A stretch of 11,296 bases of DNA from NCBI GenBank assembly GCA_903823545.1, contig CAIJTL010001420.1:1-11296 (forward strand). Direction: 5' to 3'. The translations under genes were made by a program, and so were the position numbers. Of this stretch, positions 1-7,696 are shown in pieces. The stretch comes from an uncultured Planctomycetaceae bacterium (GTDB taxonomy: Bacteria > Planctomycetota > Planctomycetia > Planctomycetales > Planctomycetaceae). Within the stretch, counting starts at the first letter, position 1. Every line of letters starts with the position of its first letter. The notes under the pieces are model-generated. The model was given only the letters and a program-made list of their open reading frames with translations, did not search any database and had not been told where the DNA came from.

Positions 1-750
1 AATTTCCGCCCACCAGAATTCAAATTACCGGCGGACGTTGTGATGTCGCGACTCGATGACCGCCGCGGGTTGTTACACGAGTTTGACCAATTGGCTCGGC
101 GACGAGATACCGAACCGCAGTACCAAGCGTTGTCCGATGTGCAACGCGAGGCGCTCGAACTCGTCAGCGGTTCGGCGGCTCGAAATACGTTCGATCTTTC
201 GCAGGAACCAGCGGAGCTTCGCGAGCGATATGGCAAGCATGCCTACGGGCAATCGGCTCTGCTCGCGAGGCGACTGATTGAAGCGGGGGTGACTTTCGTC
301 GTCATCAACCTCTATGAAAAAGATGTCGATTGGTGGGACGACCATTACACAATCGAAAAGAACTTGCGCAAGCGGCTCCCGCTGTTTGACCAAGCGTTTG
401 GAACGCTCATTGATGATCTCGCAGAGCGCGGTCAACTCGATCGAACGCTTGTTGCGGCGTTCGGCGAATTCGGTCGCGCGCCACGCATTGACCAATATGC
501 TGGCCGCGGGCACTGGCCGGGAGCGATGACCGCGGTGTTGACCGGCGGCGGAATTCGAGGCGGCCAAGTGATCGGCTCAACGACGTCAAACGGCGGAGAG
601 CCAAAAGACAGACCGCTCGGCCCCGGCGATTTGCTCGCCAGCATTTATCGAGCGGTCGGAGTTGATCACCAAGCGACCGTGCGCGATCGCCAACAGCGCC
701 CGATTCCTATTTTGGAATCAGGCCATCCGATCGCTGAATTGTTTGCGTAA
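1..750 (+). CDS. DUF1501 family protein, C-terminal part (5' end outside window)
   Basis: The frame is open from base 1, so the start lies upstream; about 249 C-terminal residues of a protein usually 430-480 long are visible. Family marks: a LDDRR segment near the visible start, the WWDDH motif (about 331-345), GEFGRAPRID (about 460-490), GRGHW (502-516), then TGGGIRGGQVIG and a closing LLASIYRAVGVD / PILESGHPI segment typical of DUF1501 ends. DUF1501 proteins belong, as far as I recall, to the alkaline-phosphatase-like fold; they are very common in planctomycetes, often beside DUF1549/DUF1553 cytochrome-type genes, and their reaction is unknown. The second DUF1501 gene at the right end has GRDHW where this one has GRGHW, so an acidic residue next to a probable metal-binding His is missing here. 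Family assignment is firm; the function is not. Confidence 0.93.
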   Translation, partial: NFRPPEFKLPADVVMSRLDDRRGLLHEFDQLARRRDTEPQYQALSDVQREALELVSGSAARNTFDLSQEPAELRERYGKHAYGQSALLARRLIEAGVTFVVINLYEKDVDWWDDHYTIEKNLRKRLPLFDQAFGTLIDDLAERGQLDRTLVAAFGEFGRAPRIDQYAGRGHWPGAMTAVLTGGGIRGGQVIGSTTSNGGEPKDRPLGPGDLLASIYRAVGVDHQATVRDRQQRPIPILESGHPIAELFA

Positions 751-759
751 CGAACATGA

Positions 760-826
760 AAGCACGACGCGCCAGCGAGTGGCTCACGGCTCGACATTGA
801 TGACCACTCGCTGGCGCGTCGTGCTT
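760..826. repeat. Perfect 23-bp inverted repeat (hairpin) between convergent genes
   Basis: The left arm 760-782 is the exact reverse complement of the right arm 804-826, with a 21-nt loop (783-803). It begins 10 nt after the DUF1501 stop and ends 22 nt before the stop of the S46 gene on the other strand. It can therefore fold in transcripts from both sides and could act as a bidirectional terminator. There is no clean U-tract after either arm, so a classic intrinsic terminator is not certain. The GC-rich, perfectly symmetric form also fits a dispersed REP-like intergenic element. Confidence 0.85.
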
Positions 827-848
827 GTCTTGAAACTGCAATTTGAAG

Positions 849-2978
849 TCACTTCCCCAGTTCGTCTGCAAGCCTTCCTGCATCGTAGATCTTCCGCATT
901 GCTTCGAGCATCCCCGCGGAATGCACGGAGATTGCTCGTCCGCCAGTTGGAGACGAATGTAGGTATTCGCCTCCAAGAGCCAATAGATTTGAATCGAAGA
1001 TCAAACCGACCAGCTCTCCGTCGCGATTGACGACCGGACTGCCGCTGTTGCCGCCGATGATGTCGCACGTGCTCGCGAAGTTGAACGGCGTTGTCGGATC
1101 GACTTTTGCCTTACGTTCGTGCCAGCGAGTCGGGAGCTTCCACGGCTCCTTCTCTCCGTGCGAAGCCGAATATTCAAATGCTTCACCAAGAGTTGTCCAA
1201 GCAGGAATTCGCTCGTTCGTACCTGAAGTTGCGGCATCGATTCCCTGGACCGTTCCAAACGAGAGTCGCAGAGTAAACGTCGCATCGGGATAGACCGAGG
1301 TTCCATACTTGGCGAAACGAATTTTGGCGATCTCGCCGTAAGCCTGACGTTCCGGCTCTTCGACTGATGACTCGTATTCTTTGCGGATCAATCTCGCTCG
1401 TTCGTCGATATCGCGCGCCAAGATAATCAGCGGGTCAGTAGAAGCTTCGATCGCCTTCCAACCTCCAGCCGCGATCCGCTTTCGTTCTTCGACGTCCTTC
1501 AGCTTCGTGCCGTTGATCAACTCCGCCGCCCGCACAACAGGGCCTTTGCCAGCAAGGGCTTTGCCTAGCACCTCGGGTTCGTGATGCAATTCTTCAAGCA
1601 ACAGGGCGAGCGAATCGGCGAGCTTTGCTCGCTCAAGGTCTTCGTAAATCGGAGCTGGCGAAAAGATTTTTCGCTTCAATGACTCACGGCCAGAATCGCG
1701 ATATTCGGCCAAACGCTTTTCGTTAGGCTTTGCATCTTCGGCGGCCATTCTCACAAGCGACCGAGCGATGCCGAACAGGTCCGAATAAAATCCCGCTCCA
1801 AATTCGAGCAACAAGTGTCGCTTGAAAAGATGCGCGTGATGCTCGTTCGCCGCCGAGATGCGATCCCAGGGATCAATTGCGAGGGCTGTTTCTGCTTTGC
1901 GACCTGAATGCAGCGGTGTCGCGCTGCCTCCGCCAAACCTAAGGTTCACTTCAGCTTGTTTCTTTGTGTCGAACAAACGGGGGTCGTGAAGGGCTTGAAT
2001 CATGCCAATCATGCGCTTGCGGTTATTCTGGATCGAAAACAAATCTTTCTTCGCACGGCGAGCAAACTCGTCCCCGTCGGCAGCAAACTGCTGGAGCAAG
2101 ATTTCTCGTCGTCGGAGCAGATTCAATTGCTGCGGCACGCGGACGTCTCGTTGAAACTTCAACGCATCGACAGTGAGTAGCCGACTGGTTCGACCCGGAT
2201 GTCCGCTGACGAAAATCAGTTCGTTTTCTTTTGCACCGCTGGCGGACCATTTCAGAAAATGATCGATCTTTGCTGGCTTACCATTTTCGTAGACACGAAA
2301 AATTGCCATGTCGAGATCGTGTCGCGGGTACTCAAAGTTATCCGCGTCTCCGCCGAAGAACGCGATCGAAAACTCCGGAGCGAAGACCAAGCGAACGTCG
2401 GTGTATTTCTTGTAGCGATAGAGGTGATACGCCCCGCCTTGATAGAGCGTGACAACGTCACTTCGCAATTTCGTCTGCTCGGTCGATTCCTGTTCGATGC
2501 GAGCTATTTCGGCCTGCCGAGTTTGCTGTGCCTTGTCAGCCGTTTCGGCGGCGACTGCTTTGTTGATGCGATCGGTGACATCAACGATTTCCAAAAGCTG
2601 ATTGAGTTCCAGGTCCGGAGCGGGGACTTCGTCAGCGAGTCCTTTGGCCAGAAAGCCGTCGCGATAGTAGTTGTGCTCAGGAGTCGAAATCTTCGCGAGC
2701 GTATCTGCTGCGACGTGATGATTCGTCAGCACCAGCCCAGTGCTCGACACAAACGAGCCCGAGCCGCCGGAGTTGAACCTCACCGACGACTTCATAAGTC
2801 GCTCGGTCCACGCAGCAGTCGGCTCAAATCCGTATTTCTCTTTGAGCTGTTTCGTTGGCAAATGGTTGTAAATCCACATCCCTTCGTCAGCGACAACGCG
2901 ACGTTGTGCCAAGAGGGCCAAAGTGAGCAAAACTAGCGTTTTCCAAATGCAAGAAGGTCGTGGCGGCGTTTGTCGCAT
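849..2978 (-). CDS. S46 family dipeptidyl-peptidase (DPP7/DPP11-like), secreted
   Basis: An exported serine peptidase that should remove dipeptides from the N-termini of peptides in the periplasm or at the cell surface. The protein is 709 aa from the chosen ATG, the normal S46 length. Residues 1-30 form a signal peptide with a hydrophobic stretch (LVLLTLALLA) and probable cleavage after VVA, before DEGMW, the typical mature start of S46 enzymes. The catalytic triad is visible: His88 in TNHH, Asp223 in YPRHDLDMA and Ser645 in GGNSGSP. An earlier in-frame ATG at 3134 would add 52 non-conserved residues before the signal peptide, and the ATG at 2999 lacks a ribosome site; the ATG at 2978 has AAGGA about 10 nt upstream. 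In the specificity pocket the sequence reads FDSN (Ser663), where DPP7 has Gly and DPP11 has Arg, so the substrate preference is open. The gene diverges from ilvD. Confidence 0.95.
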   Translation of the reverse strand: MRQTPPRPSCIWKTLVLLTLALLAQRRVVADEGMWIYNHLPTKQLKEKYGFEPTAAWTERLMKSSVRFNSGGSGSFVSSTGLVLTNHHVAADTLAKISTPEHNYYRDGFLAKGLADEVPAPDLELNQLLEIVDVTDRINKAVAAETADKAQQTRQAEIARIEQESTEQTKLRSDVVTLYQGGAYHLYRYKKYTDVRLVFAPEFSIAFFGGDADNFEYPRHDLDMAIFRVYENGKPAKIDHFLKWSASGAKENELIFVSGHPGRTSRLLTVDALKFQRDVRVPQQLNLLRRREILLQQFAADGDEFARRAKKDLFSIQNNRKRMIGMIQALHDPRLFDTKKQAEVNLRFGGGSATPLHSGRKAETALAIDPWDRISAANEHHAHLFKRHLLLEFGAGFYSDLFGIARSLVRMAAEDAKPNEKRLAEYRDSGRESLKRKIFSPAPIYEDLERAKLADSLALLLEELHHEPEVLGKALAGKGPVVRAAELINGTKLKDVEERKRIAAGGWKAIEASTDPLIILARDIDERARLIRKEYESSVEEPERQAYGEIAKIRFAKYGTSVYPDATFTLRLSFGTVQGIDAATSGTNERIPAWTTLGEAFEYSASHGEKEPWKLPTRWHERKAKVDPTTPFNFASTCDIIGGNSGSPVVNRDGELVGLIFDSNLLALGGEYLHSSPTGGRAISVHSAGMLEAMRKIYDAGRLADELGK

Positions 2979-3171
2979 GAGTTTTTGATCCTTTTCCATC
3001 AGAGAATTGGCAAGCCGGAATGCGTTCTTAACTCGGATGCCGTGAAAGTGCCAATTCGGGCGATCTGTGATCGTTCCCCCTTCCTCGCTGGAAGTCATCC
3101 GCAGTCGATGCCAAACTCTCGTCTGGAACCTCAAATTTCAAATCTCACTCGGAAACTCTGAAAACGGCATC
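2979..3171. promoter_or_regulatory. Divergent intergenic region S46 / ilvD with inverted repeats
   Basis: This 193-nt gap must hold the promoters of both flanking genes. It contains a perfect 9-bp inverted repeat, GAATTGGCA (3004-3012) and TGCCAATTC (3049-3057), separated by 36 nt. A compact hairpin CGATC-TGT-GATCG follows at 3061-3073, and a smaller one, CTTCC-TCGCT-GGAAG, lies at 3080-3094. These may be operator sites or leader structures for ilvD or the peptidase. I could not identify convincing -35/-10 boxes. Confidence 0.4.
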
Positions 3172-4848
3172 ATGACACAACTCAACAAGTACAGCGCTCG
3201 CATCACTCAACCTCGCTCACAAGGTGCGTCTCAGGCCATGCTCTACGGAACCGGCATGACCGAAGAAGATATGAATAAGGCACAAGTTGGTATTTCGAGC
3301 GTGTGGTACGAAGGCAATACCTGCAATATGCACCTCAACGATCTGGCCTTGAAGGTGAAGGAAGGAGTTCAGGCTGCAGGAATGGTTGGGATGCGGTTCA
3401 ACACGGTCGGTGTGAGCGATGGCATCTCGATGGGGACTGAGGGGATGTGCTACTCGCTGCAATCACGCGACTTGATTGCCGACAGCATTGAGACCGTTAT
3501 GGGGGGACAATGGTACGATGCGAACATCTCGATCCCCGGCTGCGACAAGAACATGCCCGGTTGCATCATGGCGATGGCACGGCTCAATCGGCCGTCGCTG
3601 ATGGTCTACGGCGGGACGATCAAGCCGGGATGCTGGCAGGATAAAAAGCTCGACATCGTCAGTGCGTTTCAAGCTTATGGCGAGTACATCGCCGGTCGCA
3701 TGAAGGACGAAGAGCGTCAGTCAATTATCCGTTGCAGCATTCCTGGAGCGGGTGCGTGCGGCGGCATGTATACGGCGAACACGATGGCCTCTGCGATCGA
3801 AGCGATGGGCATGTCGTTGCCATACAGCTCATCAATTCCTGCGGAAGATCCCCTGAAATATGACGAGTGTTTCCGCGCCGGTGCGGCAATTCGCTTGCTC
3901 TTGGAAAAGGACATTAAGCCGCGTGACATCATCACTCGCAAGTCGATTGAGAACGCGCTGGTTGTGATCATGGCGACGGGTGGTTCAACGAATGCCGTAC
4001 TTCACTTCATCGCGATTGCGCGAGCAGCCGGGCTTCAACTGACAATCGACGATTTCCAGAAGACCTCCGATCGCATCCCGTTTATCGCGGACCTCAAACC
4101 GAGTGGCAAATATGTCATGGCCGACCTGCAAGCGATCGGTGGCACTCCAGCTTTGATGAAGTACTTGCTGGAGAAAGGACTGCTCGATGGAAGCTGCCTG
4201 ACTTGCACCGGTAAGACGTTGGCCGAAAACCTTGAACCTCTGCCAGGCTTGCTGCCAGGGCAGCCGATTATTCAGCCGCTCGAAAAGCCCATTAAGTCCT
4301 CTGGCCACATCCAAATTCTCCGAGGCAACCTCGCTCCCGAAGGGGCCGTCGCCAAGATCACGGGCAAAGAGGGCTTGGTTTTCACCGGCACCGCGCGAGT
4401 TTATGACGGCGAAGAAGCAATGCTTCGCGGGCTCGAACAAGGCGATATTAAGAAGGGTGACGTTGTCATTATCCGTTACGAAGGCCCCAAAGGGGGCCCC
4501 GGCATGCCCGAAATGCTCACACCCACATCTGCCATCATGGGGGCGGGACTCGGCAGTGATGTCGCACTGATGACTGACGGTCGATTTAGCGGTGGGTCGC
4601 ACGGATTCATTGTCGGACACGTGACACCGGAGGCTCAAGAAGGTGGCCCGATTGCTCTCGTCCAAAACGGAGACAAGATCACCATCGACGCCTCGAAGCG
4701 AGCCATCGACATGGACGTCTCGGCCGATGAACTCGCCCGTCGACGAGCAACATGGAAAGCTCCTGCCTACAAGCACACACGAGGCACGCTTTACAAATTC
4801 ATCAAGAATGTGAAGAACGCTTCTGAAGGCTGCGTGACCGACGAATAA
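3172..4848 (+). CDS. ilvD: Dihydroxy-acid dehydratase
   Basis: Converts 2,3-dihydroxy-isovalerate or 2,3-dihydroxy-3-methylvalerate to the 2-keto acids, the third shared step of valine, leucine and isoleucine synthesis, in the cytoplasm. From the ATG at 3172 the protein has 558 aa, matching the shorter IlvD class. The three Fe-S cysteines are seen as Cys51 (EGNTC), Cys124 (GCDKNMPG) and Cys196 ([12 protein letters not shown]). The C-terminal domain has [12 protein letters not shown] (469-479) with the catalytic Ser. The CDKNMPG and [12 protein letters not shown] wording resembles the [2Fe-2S] plant/cyanobacterial type rather than the E. coli [4Fe-4S] type. An upstream in-frame GTG (3067) adds 35 residues with no family likeness, so the ATG was preferred although its ribosome site is weak. 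It converges on the M32 gene with only 13 nt between stops. A sugar-acid dehydratase of the same superfamily is less likely given the match throughout. Confidence 0.96.
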   Translation: MTQLNKYSARITQPRSQGASQAMLYGTGMTEEDMNKAQVGISSVWYEGNTCNMHLNDLALKVKEGVQAAGMVGMRFNTVGVSDGISMGTEGMCYSLQSRDLIADSIETVMGGQWYDANISIPGCDKNMPGCIMAMARLNRPSLMVYGGTIKPGCWQDKKLDIVSAFQAYGEYIAGRMKDEERQSIIRCSIPGAGACGGMYTANTMASAIEAMGMSLPYSSSIPAEDPLKYDECFRAGAAIRLLLEKDIKPRDIITRKSIENALVVIMATGGSTNAVLHFIAIARAAGLQLTIDDFQKTSDRIPFIADLKPSGKYVMADLQAIGGTPALMKYLLEKGLLDGSCLTCTGKTLAENLEPLPGLLPGQPIIQPLEKPIKSSGHIQILRGNLAPEGAVAKITGKEGLVFTGTARVYDGEEAMLRGLEQGDIKKGDVVIIRYEGPKGGPGMPEMLTPTSAIMGAGLGSDVALMTDGRFSGGSHGFIVGHVTPEAQEGGPIALVQNGDKITIDASKRAIDMDVSADELARRRATWKAPAYKHTRGTLYKFIKNVKNASEGCVTDE

Positions 4849-4861
4849 GGGCGTTGTTCGG

Positions 4862-6382
4862 TTACGTTAGCCCATATAGCTCGTCGAACTTGCGATGCAG
4901 GTGATCGACGAGAGGTTGGTGACTCAGTGGTTGACCGGTGATGGCTTGCACCAAGCGGTTGGCTCGGAGCTGTTTACCTCGGCGATGGATGTTGGTGCGA
5001 AGCCAATCAAGCAACGGCTGAAAGTTGCCGTTGGTGAATGGCACTGACAGATCGCCGAGGTCTCGTTGCGCAGCGACGAAAAACTGCGCGGCGTACATGT
5101 TGCCTAACGAGTATGTTGGGAAGTAACCGATCAATCCGGCGCTCCAGTGAATGTCTTGCAGGCAGCCGCGAGCCGCATCTGGCGGCGTGATTCCGAAGTA
5201 ACGTGTGAAAGATTCATTCCACGCCTGCGGAACATCCGCCGGTTTGAGATCACCAGAAATCAGCGGTTGTTCCAGTTCAAAACGAAGCATGATGTGGAGG
5301 TTGTAGGTCACCTCATCCGCTTCGACGCGAATGAACGATGGACGAACATCGTTGATTGCAGCGTACCAAGCATCAAAGGTGACATCGCTCAGTGAGTCAG
5401 CGAACGCTCGTTGCGCGAGTCCGAAGAAGTGCTGCCAAAACGGGCGACTCCGTCCTACAAAGTTTTCCCATAGTCGCGATTGTGATTCGTGAATGCCAAG
5501 CGAAACGGTTTCACCCATCGGCGAACCAAACGCCGCTTTGCTGACACCTTGCTCGTACATACCATGTCCCGCTTCGTGCATCGTGCCTAAGAACGCGCCG
5601 GGAAAATGTTGCTCGTTGTAGCGCGTCGTGAGTCGGCAATCGCCGGGACCCAACCCGCTGCAAAACGGATGTGCGGCGATATCGAGTCGGCCGGCATCGA
5701 AGTCAAAACCAATTTTTCGAGCCGCCTCTTCGGCAAATTTCTTTTGGGCTTCGATCGGGAATCGCCGTCTGAGAAGGTTCGCATCCGGCTGACGTGAGCT
5801 CCCCTTGATCGCGGTGACTAACTTGACCAACTCATCTCGAAGTGGTCGAAAGGCTGCCGCTATTTCGATGGATGATGCACCCGGTTCGAACTCATCCAAG
5901 AGAGCGTCATACGGAACGCCGCCGTTGTACCCGATCGCATCGGCCTGCTGTCGCTTGAGCGACACGACTTTCTCGAACCACGGCAGGAACTCCGCGAAGT
6001 CAGACTTCTTCCGCGCGGAGACCCACGCGTGCTGCGCCAACGCGGTCGTCTGCGAGAGTTCTTCAACCAGCGCTCGAGGCAACTTCGTCGAGCGGTCGTA
6101 GGCATGTCGCGCTTCGCGAACATTCACCGCCATCGGTGAATCGACATCGCCAAGCGAGCCGCATTGCTCCAATTCTGACAACAGCTCACCGATGCGAGGA
6201 GATGTCGCCCGTTCGTGAGTCAAACCGGCTAACAGACCGAGTTGCTCCGCTCGATGTTGACTTCCTGCGGGTGGCAAATTCGTTTGCTCATCCCATCCCA
6301 AGACGCTCGCACACGAATTCAACAACGCCGCCTCACGCAGAAGGCTGAGCAATTCTTCGTAACTCTTCTCAACATTGGGCAT
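4862..6382 (-). CDS. M32 family metallocarboxypeptidase (carboxypeptidase Taq type)
   Basis: A zinc carboxypeptidase that removes C-terminal residues from peptides, probably in the cytoplasm since no signal peptide is seen. The length of 506 aa is the family norm. Zinc site: HEAGH (His269, Glu270, His273) and a third ligand Glu299 in HESQS; these positions agree with the known M32 pattern. IRVEADEVTYNLHIMLRFE and the FPTYSLGNMYAAQFF segment near the C-terminus are further family marks, and the N-terminus is helical with LGWDEQTNLPPAG. Three in-frame ATGs compete (6412, 6385, 6382). GGAG lies 7 nt before the ATG at 6382 and 4 nt before the one at 6385, so 6382 or 6385 is chosen over 6412. The gene diverges from the aldolase gene; no operon partner is present. 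I infer a peptide-recycling role. Confidence 0.94.
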   Translation of the reverse strand: MPNVEKSYEELLSLLREAALLNSCASVLGWDEQTNLPPAGSQHRAEQLGLLAGLTHERATSPRIGELLSELEQCGSLGDVDSPMAVNVREARHAYDRSTKLPRALVEELSQTTALAQHAWVSARKKSDFAEFLPWFEKVVSLKRQQADAIGYNGGVPYDALLDEFEPGASSIEIAAAFRPLRDELVKLVTAIKGSSRQPDANLLRRRFPIEAQKKFAEEAARKIGFDFDAGRLDIAAHPFCSGLGPGDCRLTTRYNEQHFPGAFLGTMHEAGHGMYEQGVSKAAFGSPMGETVSLGIHESQSRLWENFVGRSRPFWQHFFGLAQRAFADSLSDVTFDAWYAAINDVRPSFIRVEADEVTYNLHIMLRFELEQPLISGDLKPADVPQAWNESFTRYFGITPPDAARGCLQDIHWSAGLIGYFPTYSLGNMYAAQFFVAAQRDLGDLSVPFTNGNFQPLLDWLRTNIHRRGKQLRANRLVQAITGQPLSHQPLVDHLHRKFDELYGLT

Positions 6383-6624
6383 CATTCGACTCCGTTCGAA
6401 AACCATTTTCACGTCATCACAAAGAATGTGATCGCATCGTTCGAAAGAAAGAATAAGGCTCTGCGAGTTCTCGCAACACTCTCACACGCGCCACTGATAT
6501 CGGCACGATCTCTCTTCTCTGAGATTTCTCTCTCTTTTTGAGTGTTCCGTGGGTCGTCAGCTTCCTACAAATTGTCTCGACTTCTCCCTGCGGGCCAAAA
6601 CGCTTGAAGAAGGACTGATGACTG
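6383..6624. promoter_or_regulatory. Divergent intergenic region M32 / aldolase with a 14-bp palindrome
   Basis: This 242-nt gap should contain both promoters. TGCGAGTTCTCGCA at 6462-6475 is a perfect 6+2+6 palindrome and looks like an operator for a dimeric regulator. A 7-bp inverted repeat, AACACTC (6475-6481) and GAGTGTT (6540-6546), brackets a polypyrimidine stretch (6509-6520 and 6525-6539) that itself contains GATCTC/GAGATT. On the minus strand TTGCGA and TATTCT occur near the palindrome but only 15 nt apart, too close for a confident sigma-70 promoter. The AGAAGGA before the aldolase gene is at 6608-6614. Confidence 0.35.
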
Positions 6625-7467
6625 ATGACGACTGCTCGCAATCCGCTGAAGAAGAAACTGGCTAACCGCCAAACGACCTGCGGACTCTGGGTCACACTCG
6701 AATCGCCGACGATCACGGAGATCGCGGTGACACTTGGCTTGGACTGGGTTGTCATTGATGCAGAACACGGGCATCTCGACTTCAAGGAATTGATGGAGCA
6801 CATTCGCGCGACTCGTAATTCGGACACCGCACCGCTCGTGCGAATTCAAGAAGTCGAGCAAGGCTTGATCAAGCGAGTGCTCGATATCGGAGCGGCGGGG
6901 ATTGTCGTTCCGCAAGTTTTTTCGGCTGACGAAGTCGATCAAGCAATTCGATTTGCGAAGTACCCACCGTGGGGAGTGCGCGGCGTCGGGACCGAACGAG
7001 CGACCCGCTGGGGGCTTGGCCTGAAGTCCGACACATTGAGTGCGAATTCCGAAACGCTCGTGATCCCACTGATGGAAACCGTCTCTGCCGGGCAGTGCAT
7101 TGAGGAAATTTGCGATGTCCCGGGTGTCGACGCCATCATGTTCGGGCCCGCCGATTACTCAGCTTCAGCCGGAGCACTGGGCGAATGGGAAGGTCCCGGC
7201 GTGGCTGCCCAATTGCTGGAAATCAAAGACCGCGTCCGCGCCCGGGACATGCCCTGCGGCATTCTGACTCGCGATAGTGCCGATCTGCTCCGCCGCCGTG
7301 ATCAAGGCTTTCAAATGCTCGGCTTAAGCACCGACACCGGCCTGATCATTCGCGGGATACAACAAGGACTCGACACACTCCGCAGCCCGAATGGGTTCTT
7401 TCCGAAAACGACAGCGCCAATGCGTCGACCCGTGAAACAGGAACGGCGGACGAAGCGCAACACGTAG
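6625..7467 (+). CDS. HpcH/HpaI family class II aldolase
   Basis: Probably cleaves or forms a 4-hydroxy-2-oxo acid (pyruvate or an aldehyde as product) with a divalent metal, in the cytoplasm; the true substrate cannot be read from the sequence. The 280-aa protein carries the family active site: His48 in IDAEHGH, Arg73 in LVRI, metal ligands Glu151 (LMETVSAG) and Asp177 (FGPADYSAS), spaced as in E. coli HpaI. GVRGVGTERATRWG fits the conserved GxRG segment. The chosen ATG has AGAAGGA about 10 nt upstream; another ATG at 6618 is in a different frame and stops after 15 codons. The C-terminal 20 residues are basic and not family-like, and the TAG stop lies inside a palindromic repeat. The gene stands alone, so no pathway context helps. 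Alternatives are 2-keto-3-deoxy-L-rhamnonate aldolase and citrate lyase beta-like proteins. Confidence 0.9.
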   Translation: MTTARNPLKKKLANRQTTCGLWVTLESPTITEIAVTLGLDWVVIDAEHGHLDFKELMEHIRATRNSDTAPLVRIQEVEQGLIKRVLDIGAAGIVVPQVFSADEVDQAIRFAKYPPWGVRGVGTERATRWGLGLKSDTLSANSETLVIPLMETVSAGQCIEEICDVPGVDAIMFGPADYSASAGALGEWEGPGVAAQLLEIKDRVRARDMPCGILTRDSADLLRRRDQGFQMLGLSTDTGLIIRGIQQGLDTLRSPNGFFPKTTAPMRRPVKQERRTKRNT

Positions 7468-7501
7468 CGGGCAAGCTGCCAGCTTGTGGCTACGCGTTGA
7501 C
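7463..7501. repeat. Left copy of palindromic repeat flanking hicAB
   Basis: An imperfect palindrome spans 7463-7494: both ends read CGTAGC on their own strand and the core is CAAGCTG-C-CAGCTTG, with a short internal mismatch. Positions 7473-7501 match 7949-7980 in the same orientation with one substitution and a 3-nt gap. The repeat fills the 22-nt gap between the convergent aldolase and hicB genes and carries both of their TAG stop codons (7465-7467 on +, 7490-7492 on -). It may also act as a terminator hairpin. Confidence 0.8.
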
Positions 7502-7696
7502 GTACTCGCACAACGAGCTTGGTTCAGGGATTTCCAAACCGTCTTCTCGCATCCCATCCAAATGAAATTGAATGGCCTCCGTGATCTCACGCTCAACCTC
7601 AATCACAGTCTGTCCTGTTGCCACACAGCCAGGTAAATCCGGAACGTAGGCCGAGTAATTGCCATCGGCCTTCTCAATCACAACAGCGTATCTCAT
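7490..7696 (-). CDS. hicB: HicB-type antitoxin, short form
   Basis: The likely antitoxin that binds and blocks the HicA RNase. The 68-aa protein is the single-domain, partial RNase H-like HicB fold: MRYAVVIEKADGNYSAYVPDLPGC, then an amphipathic helix (EVEREITEAIQFHLDGMREDG) and the usual EIPEPSS...EYV ending. No C-terminal ribbon-helix-helix or HTH domain is present, so by itself it is unlikely to bind the operator. The ATG overlaps the hicA stop (ATGA, 7693-7696) and has a strong AAGGAGG site (7704-7710) with a 7-nt spacer, inside the hicA coding end. The toxin-first order is usual for hicAB. The last codons (VNA) and the TAG stop are part of the flanking palindromic repeat. Confidence 0.88.
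   Translation of the reverse strand: MRYAVVIEKADGNYSAYVPDLPGCVATGQTVIEVEREITEAIQFHLDGMREDGLEIPEPSSLCEYVNA

Noticed and set aside
1119..1133. A CCAGCGAGT stretch resembling the 760-782 repeat arm
   Set aside because: It is inside the S46 coding region, shares only a short core, and has no matching second arm; chance is enough.
2199..2936. 245-codon open frame on the plus strand
   Set aside because: It is antisense to the S46 peptidase, including the catalytic His and Asp regions.
2979..3134. Longer N-terminus of the S46 peptidase from the ATG at 3134
   Set aside because: It would put 52 polar residues before a clear signal peptide and run through the divergent promoter region; the ATG at 2978 has a ribosome site and gives the normal length.
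3067..3171. Longer N-terminus of IlvD from the GTG at 3067
   Set aside because: The added 35 residues have no likeness to IlvD, and the extension would occupy the gap where the promoter must lie.
3985..4776. 263-codon open frame on the minus strand
   Set aside because: It is antisense to the conserved C-terminal half of ilvD and has no recognisable domain.
6618..6665. 15-codon leader-like frame overlapping the aldolase start
   Set aside because: Its ATG is only about 3 nt from the ribosome site, its peptide shows no regulatory residue run, and it overlaps the start of a well-supported gene.
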